Source: Callorhinus ursinus (lineage: Eukaryota; Chordata; Mammalia; Carnivora; Otariidae). From it: a DNA stretch of 64,000 nucleotides. Location: the NCBI RefSeq assembly GCF_003265705.1, contig NW_020312788.1, forward strand, positions 5,560,301 through 5,624,300, written 5' to 3'. Made by a program: the position numbers and the translations under genes. The notes below the pieces were generated by a model that was not told where the DNA came from, searched no databases, and saw only the letters and a program-made list of their open reading frames with translations. Of the stretch, positions 47,748-64,000 are shown piece by piece (the stretch's first letter is position 1; each line of letters opens with the position of its first letter).

Positions 47748-48576
47748 AAACTTTCTCTGGATTTCATGTTTAACATCTACTTCTACCTAATCACAGAATT
47801 AACAATACTTATCTTAAAACAAGAAAGAATGAAAAATAGCATATTCTTCAGTAATTTTAGGTAATCAACATGGGAATACTGACTGAAACAGCTAAGGTTT
47901 CCTTCATAGAAATATATTTTTGTTCATAATTTTATTAACTAATGTCCAATTTTTGTGACTGTTACACTACTTAAATTTTATCCTTCAGTGCCTCAAGCTC
48001 CCCAGTCCTCTGTCTTTCTTAGAATGAAAATAGTATTGGAGGTCTTTCTCTTCCTGTCAACCAATTCAAAAGACAAGAAAGGATGAATCTTTGCCTTTGG
48101 CTGTTATTTTTATTTGCTTATGCAAGCTTTAATCACTGGGAATTCTGTTTTAATTTTTGTATGGTTAAACAATTAAACACCAAGGGTTTAAATTCTTTCT
48201 TCTCTTTATCCCCAACTCTGTGCTTATTAACCTAGAAACAAATTAAAAGCATACTGTGGTACTCATACTTTTCTAGTAAATCAAAGAATACTTTAAACTG
48301 CCGAGACTGGTACTGTAGTTGATAAACTCAGAATTTTACATATTCTAACATATCAAGTCTTGTTTGTGTAGACAGCATGCTCTGGGCTCAGTAGGGTTAC
48401 ACATTTTCAGCATGAGTCATTACTAGCTTCATTTCCTTAAAAAAAGTATTTACTTCAGAAACATGAAACTATATGTAAGTATCAAGCCAAGATCCCAGAT
48501 TTTTCATGAATAAAAATGCCTGTGCAAACTAAATAAGATCACATTTTATGAAGTATTTCATAAAAGCCAAGTGATA

Positions 48577-48773
48577 GGGGCACCTGGGTGGCTCAGTCTT
48601 CAAGCGTCTGCCTTCAGCTCAGGTCACGATCCCAGGATCCTGGGATCGAGCCCCACATCGGGCTCCCTGCTCGGCGGGAAGCCTGCTTCTCCCTCTCCCA
48701 CTTCCCCTGCTTGTGTTCCCTCTCTTGCTATGTCTCTGTCTGTCAAATAAATAAATAAAATCTTAAAAAAAAA
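48577..48773 (+). mobile_element. CAN-SINE in intron 16
   Basis: Forward copy (GGGGCACCTGGGTGGCTCAG) with an AAATAAATAAATAAAATCTT tail and poly(A). A short imperfect duplication, 'ccaagtgata' / 'ccaagtgaga', flanks it. It is about 0.4 kb from exon 16 and antisense to the gene. Confidence 0.93.
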
Positions 48774-49148
48774 AATCCAAGTGAGAATTGGAACTGCCCT
48801 CTCACCAAGTATTTTTCTAGTACGTACAAAAAACCACCATTGTGGGAGAATTAAAAGGAAGAAAATGAACAAACTGAAGCATTTTCACAAATCTCAAATT
48901 ATTTTCAGATAATTAAATTCATATTAATCTGAATATTAATATTATCAATAATTCAAAATGGCGAATATTTGAAAAAATGAGTCAGCATATCAAATATCTG
49001 GCTACATTTTCTTCTGTCGTTAATTTATCTACCACGAATTTTGCCATAGAAAGTGTGTCAATAGATATTTTCTATTTTCTTACAGAGATAAAACATAACT
49101 TTAATGTGGACTCCTAGTTTAAAGCATACGTGATGTTAAACTATCTTA

Positions 49149-49643
<495 letters not shown>

Positions 49644-49672
49644 CTACACACAGTAGGAAAATAGGTGATGAA

Positions 49673-50035
49673 AATGGTGAGCGCTGTGAAGTGTGCAAGA
49701 CTGCTGAGTCACAGCCCTGTACCTCTGAAACAAATAATACATTAGATGTTAAAAAAGAAAAAAAGAAGAAGAAGAAGATAGCAGGAAGGGAAAAATGAAG
49801 GGGGGGAAATCGGAGGGGGAGACGAACCATGAGAGACTATGGACTCTGAGAAACAAACGGAGGGTTCTAGAGGGGAGGCGGGTGGGAGGATGGGTTAGCC
49901 TGGTGATGGGTAGTAAAGAGGGCACGTACTGAATGGAGCACTGAGTGTTATACGCAAACAATGAATCATGGAACACTACATCAAAAACTAATGATGTAAT
50001 GTATGGTGATTAACATAATAAAAAAATAATTCCAC
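49673..50035 (+). mobile_element. Young carnivore L1 3' end abutting the exon 16 acceptor
   Basis: It begins near ATGGTGAGCGCTGTGAAGTG, includes 'acctctgaaacaaataatac', a GAA-rich spacer, the G-rich 3' UTR ('tagaggggaggcgggtggga') and ends 'gtgattaacataataaaaaa'. It is antisense to SCN2A. It shares its last 270 bp with the L1 at 47.46 kb but extends further 5'. Confidence 0.9.
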
Positions 50036-52113
50036 TATCAATATATACATCTATTAAAAAATAAAATGTTAAAAACAAAAACAACATGGACTTCTATATG
50101 CTATGATTGTCTTGGTCTTAATTCAATAAAAACATACAAATCCACTCAAAAAAAAAAAAAGAAAACATTGCGTTGTTTCAGTTGCTCTTAAGTATAAATT
50201 TTCCAAGATCGCTCTTATACCTCATTTTTTTACCAATAGATACTCCTTTTAGTTTGTGATAAACTATCCTGAAAAAAAATTAATGAAATAAATACCTGTC
50301 CAATATCAAGTAATACTATTAACACTATTTCCTTTTTAGTCATTACAAAATTACTGAAACCACTACTATGTGAAACTTCTAAATTAAGTTCAGTTCCAAA
50401 AGAGAAATCTTAGTTATCTAGATAACTATAACAGTGAACAAAGAAAAAGAAGTTTTATTTGGGATGCTAAGTATTTTCCCCATGTAACTTGGATTTTCCA
50501 GGACACTGATAATTTATTTTAACTTTATTCCTAAAACCAAAGATAATTGTAATACATTTAAACATGATTTTGTTTTATGTATTTGTACCAATTTTTGCAC
50601 CAGACAACTTACCAAATCAGAAAAAAAAAATATGCCTATTGTTAGATCAAATTCACAGTCTTTGGTTCAGAAAATCATGGCCACTAGATCTATACAATGG
50701 CTGGAAATATCTATAAAAAATGTTATTATACAATAACCATGATGTTAATATTGAGTTAAAGATTGTGGAATCAAGATATTGCCATGGACAAAAATCACTA
50801 ATTAGTCTGTAACTTGAGTCTCCAAAAATAGGCCACTGGTATGAGCGAGTGAAAAGATTAGTGACTATAAACCCATTGTATGTACTCAAAAGATGTAATT
50901 TACTAATGAATCAGGTACTCAGATGGGCACAAGACCAAGTTGCATAATTTTTTTTCAGGATTTGATTGATAATTTTATGAGTCTCTGATTATTGAAGCAT
51001 ATAGAACCACAGAAGGATATAGTAGTAAAGGGAGCCAAAGACAAAATGTAAGTAATAAAGACGAGTCCTAGAAAAGACTTTAAGTAAAACTCCAATGAAA
51101 AGGATGTTGCATTCTTGCCACATTCTATCTTTCCAATAAGCTAATAAGGCCTAAAGCTCCTTTGTTTAGCCAGTTACAAGTTAGTCTAACAAATGGTAAT
51201 AGGAAATGTAAAAATGTGTAAGATCCAGTAAGGACTTCACATAATCTGTGAGTCTATATTGACATTTCTCAATTGCTATACCATGGCTGCTCGTATTCAT
51301 ACTAAGGCTTACTCCTTTACCAACAAAATTATATTTTATTGTGATTTGCCTTTGAATTTATTATTTGGATGAAAAATAGATGAAAAGAAAAAATTAAATG
51401 CTACATTTTGTTGTTTATCCATAATGAAACTGAATTTTGGTGTCAAAGTTGTTTTCTAGATTTGATTTCTGAAAGTTATTAATGAACTGTCTTTGTCTAT
51501 TAGGAAATTTTTCTTGATATGTATCAATCGACCCTCCCAGAGTGAGATACAACTTATACTTCCTCTTTGAAGTACTGAGGCAAGGACTCTATTTCTAAGT
51601 GTGTCATTTACTGTTATAGCTGTATGGCCCGCTCCCCTTTCTTGTTAGAATGAGCGTGGGGCAGTCTGTGGCCCCGTCTCTGTCTTGTCTGTGGACCAGT
51701 CATGGCAGTGATTACTGACACTTCTTGTGGTGGAGCACCGTCAGAAGTTTATGGGAGTTCAAAAGGGGTTATGTCAGCTTGCCTTTGGGGGACCTTTCTC
51801 TCTTCAGTGAGGATGAAAAAGAAAAATTATAGGAGGCCGTGCACAAAGTCCATTCAACCTTGTTTAAGCATATGTAATATGAACACATTTCCTTACTGGT
51901 GGTAAAAATGACAGATATTATTACTACCTTACCTACTCCAGAAATAATATCCAGGATATCCCAAAAGGGAGAACTTTTTAAGCTGATAGTCAAAAGAGAA
52001 AGGAGAGCCTTTAATTTTTTCCTTAAAGGTACAGAATTTCAGTGTATGCATGTAGAAGGAAAGGATTATTTTACAGACTATATCTCTTTAATCATATACA
52101 GTAATCCAAATTT

Positions 52114-52307
52114 TTTTAAAAAGATTTTATTTATTTGAGAGAGATAGAGCGCACAAGAAGGGGGATGGGCAGAAAGAGAGGGAGAAGCAGACTCCCTGCT
52201 GAGCAGGGACCCTGAAGGGGGGGGGAAGGGCTCAATCCCAGGACCCTGGGATCATGACCTGAGCTGAATGCAGACACTTAACCAACTGAGCCATACAAGT
52301 ACCCTAG
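52114..52307 (-). mobile_element. CAN-SINE in intron 15
   Basis: Reverse copy with tail 'tttaaaaagattttatttat' and a degraded head GAGCCATACAAGTACCCT. The exact 14-bp duplication AGTAATCCAAATTT occurs at 52100-52113 and 52308-52321. Confidence 0.94.
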
Positions 52308-52959
52308 AGTAATCCAAATTTATATTAAATGTCATCCATAGGTATCGATGCTTCTGAAATTCTCTTTTCAATTTGAATCTTCTGTATAATTACGTCAGAT
52401 TTGTCTTATTTCTGTAAATTAATAGATTATATGGAATATGTTGAATTTTTTTCTCTTTAAATCCATTTTGCATTTTCCACTTGCTCATTGTTAGCTTCCT
52501 AATAAAAACCCATCTGTAGCTCTGAATTGCCTACAAAAAAATCCAATTTTGTTATGCACAATTGGCCTTTTCATAAATTAAACTCTACACAGTCTAAGCC
52601 TACACTTAAATTTCTACTACTCCGACTATGGATTCCCTGCTGCAGTTTGATCTGTTCATTCATTGTTGTCATAAAGGATTCTGTTCTTTGCCTTTCCTTC
52701 TTTTCTTCCAATATATGACAAATATATATGTATATATACATAAAATCAAACCAGATCTATAATACAAGCCTGTGACTTTTTGTTTCTGCTCTGTGTATCT
52801 CTCCCCAGGACTATCTCTTCCTGTTCTACGCAATCCTGTACTTCCCTGAAAGCAAGCAAATTGTATTGGGGTTGGCGGTGGCTATAAAATATATCTACAA
52901 ATTATTTGTTACTCCTCCATTCAAAAGTTAAAGCCTAATTCCTTCTTAAGTGTGAGTTT

Positions 52960-53380
52960 TTCTTAGTGACTAGCTCTGATGAATACAATATGGCAGAAGG
53001 GACAGTGTAGGACCCAAGATTAGAACACAAACAAAGCCTTCTCTCTCCTGTCACCTGTCCAGGAGAAGCCCGATGCAGGTCCTAAAGACAGTCAACAATC
53101 CTGTGGAGAGGTCCATGTGGAGAGGAACTGAGGCCTTGTGCCAACAGCCAACAGGTAACTGGGACTTCCTGTCAAAAGCTACGAGAAGGAGGCTTCTTGG
53201 AAGCTGACCTTCCAGCTTCAGTCAAGATAACTGGGGCTCTAGCCAACAACTTGATAACGACCTTATGACAAACCTGAGCCAGTACCACCCAGTTAAGCTG
53301 CTCCCAAATTTATGATCCACAGAAACTAGAGATAATAAATATTTGTTGTTTTAAGTCACTGTTCACATTTCTGGATTGCA
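52960..53380 (+). mobile_element. Old LTR-like (MaLR-type) repeat
   Basis: It reads 'gatgaatacaatatggcaga', later 'aagctgctcccaaatttatg' and 'agaaactagagataataaat' with 'atttgttgttttaag', the same class of 3' end as the repeat at 3.1-3.4 kb. The family name is uncertain. Confidence 0.45.
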
Positions 53381-53936
53381 CAGTGCTCATGTTTCTTGTT
53401 ACTTCAAAAATAGGTCTGCATTATCTAAGCTAATATTGAAGAGGCTGAAATCTGCAAATGAATTGATTACCTTTTGCCTTTTTTCCTCTCCCTGTTTTCT
53501 TCCTTTGGGGGAATTGGAGGTTACTTTTATGTGAAAGGAAATTAAGTCTATAAATTACATATTTTAAACTATGGTTATGTCAGTCCTTGTTCTAGTCCAC
53601 TGGATTGGAACTTAATCAATCCACTCAGAATAATTACTTAATATGTAAAGTATAAGAACCTGATCCCCCTCATTGAGTCTATTGTCTTCTCTTCCCCATC
53701 CACTGGGTCTACTATTGCTTGGCTTGTGACAGTCTACTTTTCTTCTGACCAAGCTAAATCTTACATCTTAATTAAAGATAATTCAGGTTCAAACTCCTTG
53801 ACAAAGCCTGCCTTGATTATCCTTGCCAAAGCAATGTTTCCACTTTGTGAACTTGACATATAGCACTTTGTTTTTACATTTTTGACACATATTAGATACT
53901 TCTATCTTTACTCCTGTTTGAGTAAGTCATATCATG

Positions 53937-53939
<3 letters not shown>

Positions 53940-53971
<32 letters not shown>

Positions 53972-53990
53972 TACATATATGTATCTTCTT
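53940..53990. repeat. (TA)n microsatellite
   Basis: An uninterrupted TA run of about 14 units, from 53941, passes into 'gatacatatatgtatc'. Its length is likely variable between individuals. Confidence 0.95.
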
Positions 53991-54517
53991 ATCACCTTTT
54001 CCATGCCTCCAGGACTCAGTAAAGATGTATTGGGAATGGTTCATTTGACATAGACATGATAATAAGTGATTCTTGAGTCAGTGTTACTTGCTGATACTGT
54101 AGTTCCTAGGCACCAAATAACTCATGTGCTTTTAATGGATTGAGATGATCGTTAATTTTTTTTTAACTCCAATTTGCAGGAAACCCAAATCTGAAAGATC
54201 TTCAAGTGATACAATTGTTGATACTTAAAAATAAAGTGAGTGATTATTCTTAGTAACACATCCATGCTTTAATACAAGAACTAAAAGATAAAAGCCAGAA
54301 ATGGCCCTCTCCACGGAATAGTAAGAAGTATAGTGATGAAGAACAACTCTGGTTCAAACGGTATTTTAACAGTTTGTTATATGCTATATGTTATATGTTA
54401 TATGTCAATTATATAAAACTGGAAAAAATAAAAATAAACAATAAAATATTTTTTAAAAAGTTTATGTGGGTCTCAATAGTCTAAACTATATGTGGCTCCT
54501 GCAATACTGAATAATTA

Positions 54518-60009
<5,492 letters not shown>

Positions 60010-63000
60010 CTATTAGGCAGCATTTGGTTTAAATTGAAAGTGTTTTTTTAGAAATCTAAAGTTGTCAAAAGGTATTAATGGGTTAATCTGATGGTGGAAC
60101 AGGAAAAGACCTAACATGGGTTAGCTGTCATAAAAACATGGGCACAGAAAGGCAAGCAAACTTTCCAAATCTATTTGGGCTACACATAGTTTCCCAGATT
60201 CTATCTGCAATATTAAACTGTTCAAAAATTATCTTCAAGTGTATTTGAAACTAATGGAGAGGACTTGGGTTAAGCTCATCCATGCTCCAGATAGAGCCAG
60301 ATGCATATATATTTAATCAAAGAACTCCTTTCTCAGGAGATGTCCTAAAACTTTTATCAGTCAGGTTGAATCTCAGTTTCTTGGATTAGATATGTATTTT
60401 GGGTCTTTTAATAGTTTGGTCAGCGTCACCAGTCTTAGTCAAAAAGTTTCCAGTTAAGCTTTTTTAGATATAGGCTTGCATATTAAATTCAGTAAGATTC
60501 TTTTTCTCTAAGTTTCTTTATTTAACTAGAGCGCATAAAAGAAGAGAAAATATGCATATTAAGAAACCGGGATACTCACTGTTAGCATAAATCAATGTTT
60601 CAATTGAGACTTATGCGCTAATGGTAAAACATAAGAGGATTTTAGGTGGGACATATGTAGAATTCATAAATTTTCATGGTGTGAATTTATTTTAATGTAT
60701 TAAAGTGTATAACTATCATACCACACCTATGATATAAAATTTCATATCATAATACATTTATTTAAGAAAAAAGTACAATGATTTCAAGAAACATTTCAAC
60801 TGAATAACAGGAGAAAGAAGACAGCCTTGCATAGCTCTTTAAGGTGATACTCAAAATCCTGAAACTTGGTAAATACTGGCAAAGAATTTTAGAAAATAAG
60901 AAGTGGGAAACTATTATTTTCTTTGGTAAGATGATCTTCTAATCAACTCTTGAGTGGAAAAAGAATGCAGAACTGGTTTTCTGCCCATATCATTACTTCA
61001 CACCTGGTTATCTGCTCTGCCAAATATGAGATCACCACTTCTTAGAACTAATATAAAGGGAAAGATTCTTTTTTCGTTCATGGTATATTTGACTCTGGTC
61101 AGTTACCTTAGTATTACTACTGTAGCAACTGGAGTATCCCTTCAAACCAGATACAGTTCACTAGAAGATAAACTTTGTGGGTGAGAAAACAGCATATTGA
61201 ATGCATAAACACAACCATAGTTAATGATTTTTTGCTTTGCTGATAAACATTCACTACTAACTAATGCTGTAAGTTCGCTACTTCCCGAAAGTAAATTAAT
61301 TTCCTGATTATTTTTAACAGAAATCCATCAGGGTAGGTAGATTCTTCAATTGTCTCTTTAGATACTAAAATTCTTCAAGTACACAGTTTATTTCTCTTTT
61401 TCTTAATATGTAATTTTGTAAATAATAAAGAATAGTTGAGGTGCAAATCAGAGGAAAAATATAATATCTATAACCAGTTACTGCATAGATGCTTTTAAGA
61501 CTCCTAAACAATGCCCTGTTTATACTGAAGATAAAAAGATATCATTTATAGTAACTAACAAAAGAGAAATAAAATAATAACTCTTGGCCTGTGTACAGTC
61601 AGAATAAGTATTTTTTTTAATGCTACTTGTCATTTAGCAGGTAAAGAGAAGCAAACAGGAATTGTGTAGAAAAAAAACAAACCAGAGAAAAGTTCAAAGG
61701 GGAAAATTCAGCCAGTGTTGCTCATCTTGACACCAGGAAAAAGTGGATCAAAATTGTTTTAGTTCTAAAATAAAATCATTCAATTATTCATGCCAGAGAA
61801 AGAGAATGAAAGAGAGAGAGAGAGAAAAAGAGGGAGAGAGAGAAGAATCTTACATTTTAAAACAAAACAAAGCACTCAGGAAAGAACAACAGCCATCTTT
61901 CCATTATTCCTGTGTGGATTATCCACACTGAGATTCACTTACATCCAAGTTTAGATATTTTGCTGGTTCTCCTCAATTCCTCATGTGTTTATAATTTACC
62001 CTCCCACTACCCTTCCCAAGGATGTGACCAGGAAACATTTATATATGGTTTTTGCATTGAAAACTTGAAAAGCAAACAATTCATTTTTGCTCATCTCCTA
62101 CAGTTTCATTAAGTAGGAGGCTATTCATTACCCTGGACAATGGAGACTTGACTGCAGTTCAAAAGAAGGAAAACAAAAGATGCCAGCCAGCTGGATCAAC
62201 AAGCCTGGTTCAAAAAAAAAAAAAAAAAAAAAAGAGAGGTGTGGGGGGGAAGTAAACTAAACCATGAACCATGATTAGACTTAGAAGAAAGGATCCCCAA
62301 ATAAACAAATTATGTCAACTTAAGAAACCTTTCCACTGTTAGCAGGACCAAAAAAAGGAAGGACTATCTAAGACAGCTCTAATATATGCATGTGTATGTG
62401 AAGTATTGTTAACAACCAACCTAAATCAATGTCACATTCAAAATTTTTAGATACAATTGAATAAAGAAAAGGTTTATATTCTATATAACCAATGAAAAAC
62501 AGAATGAAAATGTTGCCATTGTCCCTCACAAAAGTATAAAGTCAAAAAGCTCTGCAGGTATTAAGCCAAACACTCAGTCTTCTGCTTCTTAAATTATATG
62601 TATTTCTAGGACATCCTAGGCAACTCCACTGAGACACATTTCAGTGGAGAGCCATGTGGATACACTCATTTTGAACTCTATCTTAATTAGTGGACAAGTC
62701 CAGTCTTGTGGTGGATTGATGTTTTTCAAGTAATTTCTTACGTTAGCTCAAACTTAATGGTATCAGAAGTGCAAAGTTAGGACTGTTGATTTAGACTTAC
62801 CCTGTCTCCTTCTCTACTTCTTGCTTTAGGGAGCAGACATGCTGCTGACATCGGTAGCAGAACCACTGGCAGCTTCCTCTCAGTGGTTTTGCTATGGCAA
62901 GGAGCAGAAGACCAGAGAATCTTCAAAAGATTTACCTGGAGGGACAGGGAGGAGCAAGCTACTGGCAGCTGGGGGAGAAGAGGGAGTGCAAGCTAATGCA

Positions 63001-63332
63001 GGCGAGGTTGGGGAAGAACGTACTGAGTTTAATATTCCATAGAAATCAGGAAGAAGATTTCTGATACTGCATTAAGATATTATGAAAATTGGGTCTTGTA
63101 ATATTGACATGGCTGTGATATATATTCAGCCATCTACACTGTGGGTTTTTTCTGGCTGTGAATTTTAGGCTTTTGGTACTTGTATTAGTATCAAAAAATC
63201 TTTGCATTCAGCCTGGGAAAGAATTATTCCAAGAATCCAGCCAATGCCAAGAGAAACTATAACTAACAATAAGAAAGGCAAGTGCCCATGCATGCTCTCT
63301 CATTCACCATCTTTCTTTTCCCTTTGACACAT

Positions 63333-63359
63333 CTACACACACACACACACACACACACA
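63333..63359. repeat. (CA)n microsatellite
   Basis: An uninterrupted CA run of about 13 units, flanked by 'catcta' and 'acctgggag'. It is likely polymorphic. Confidence 0.95.
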
Positions 63360-63552
63360 ACCTGGGAGAGGGCAGAAAGAGGGGGCTCTAAAAGAGAAGG
63401 GAGAGAAGAGAGATGGAGGGCAAGGAAGGAGCATAGAATATATTTTATATGAAAGTATTTTTCAAGTAGTTGAAGTTGATAGTTCACATTTAAATTCACT
63501 TAGTGTGGAAAGACACAAAAGTGTATTAAAAACAATGAAAGTAGAACGACAA

Positions 63553-63790
63553 TAATGATAATATTTACTGACTGCCTTCTACATTCCAGATACATAGGTG
63601 TTTTATACATGATGTCTCAATTCTTACAACAACCTGATGCCTAGACCTCATTATCTGCATTTTACTAATAAAAAAACCTGAAGTTTGGAGTCATAAATTA
63701 ACACATTTATCATGTAGCAGAACCAAGAATCGATCACAGATCAAGCTGTCCCCAAAGTCCTTATTTTGGCATTATAAGATCCAGACCGCT
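63553..63790 (+). mobile_element. MIR element
   Basis: It follows the MIR layout in order: 'aatatttactgactgccttc', 'ttttatacatgatgtctcaa', 'cattttactaat' and 'tagcagaaccaagaat', ending near 'ccgctaaac'. It is old and diverged. Confidence 0.65.
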
Positions 63791-64000
63791 AAACAAATAT
63801 GTTAACTACTCAGATATGCAATCTGCAACTAAGGAAAGAGCTGATATATTGTAAAACTCTGGTCAAAAAGAGGCAAAAGTAGTTCTACAAAATTTTGAAA
63901 AATTTGCTTCAAAGGTTAATATCAAACCCTAATCCACATTTTTCATTTATATTTCTGGTTAAATCAAAGGACTTTATAACTTTTGTCTCAAGCAGTTAAT

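Noticed and set aside
62839..63042. A 67-codon plus-strand ORF of more coding-like composition
   Set aside because: It is intronic, antisense to SCN2A, with no recognisable domain or splice context; treated as chance or an old repeat.

Overview
This is a vertebrate nuclear window from a carnivoran, most likely a caniform/arctoid (bear, seal, mustelid or relative). Two things point there: at least 17 tRNA-Lys-derived CAN-SINEs with typical tails, and young carnivore-type L1 3' ends. There are no bacterial or viral genes.

The only gene I can support is the 3' two-thirds of a neuronal voltage-gated sodium channel alpha subunit on the minus strand, SCN2A (NaV1.2). Fourteen coding exons (13-26 in the usual 26-exon numbering) run from 59966 down to the stop codon at 14254-14256. 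All splice junctions were placed by hand and all exon lengths keep frame. The exons total 3,869 nt including the stop, about 1,289 residues. Counting back from the stop on a 2005-residue protein puts E942, K1422, A1714, the IFM particle at 1488-1490, F1764/Y1771 and the PPSY motif at 1972-1975 on their established NaV1.2 positions. There is therefore no net indel across the visible part. The C-terminal tail (ending DIRESKK) separates SCN2A from SCN1A and SCN3A.

Layout: 1-11.8 kb is intergenic DNA downstream of SCN2A, rich in SINEs and old L1. 11.8-14.25 kb is the probable 3' UTR. 14.25-17.45 kb holds domain IV and the C-terminus (exons 26, 25). 20.8-21.4 kb holds the inactivation gate and DIII S6 (exons 24, 23), separated by a 362-bp AT-AC intron. 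24.3-34.4 kb holds domain III (exons 22-18). 38.8-49.6 kb holds the DII-DIII linker (exons 17, 16). 54.6-60.0 kb holds domain II (exons 15-13). 60.0-64.0 kb lies inside intron 12. Exons 1-12 (N-terminus, domain I, most of the DI-DII linker) are outside the window.

Points of most interest: a non-canonical AT-AC intron with a U2-like donor; a 309-bp nearly perfect alternating purine-pyrimidine tract in intron 20; a young L1 3' end ending about 30 nt from the exon 16 acceptor; an apparent SINE-L1 chimeric retroinsertion in intron 16; tandem Pumilio-type motifs in the 3' UTR; a perfect 17-bp inverted repeat in the 3' flank; and a 10-N assembly gap bounded by an exact 47-bp duplication. No wholly new gene system was found. 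Repeat family names are from memory of consensus sequences, not from a database search.
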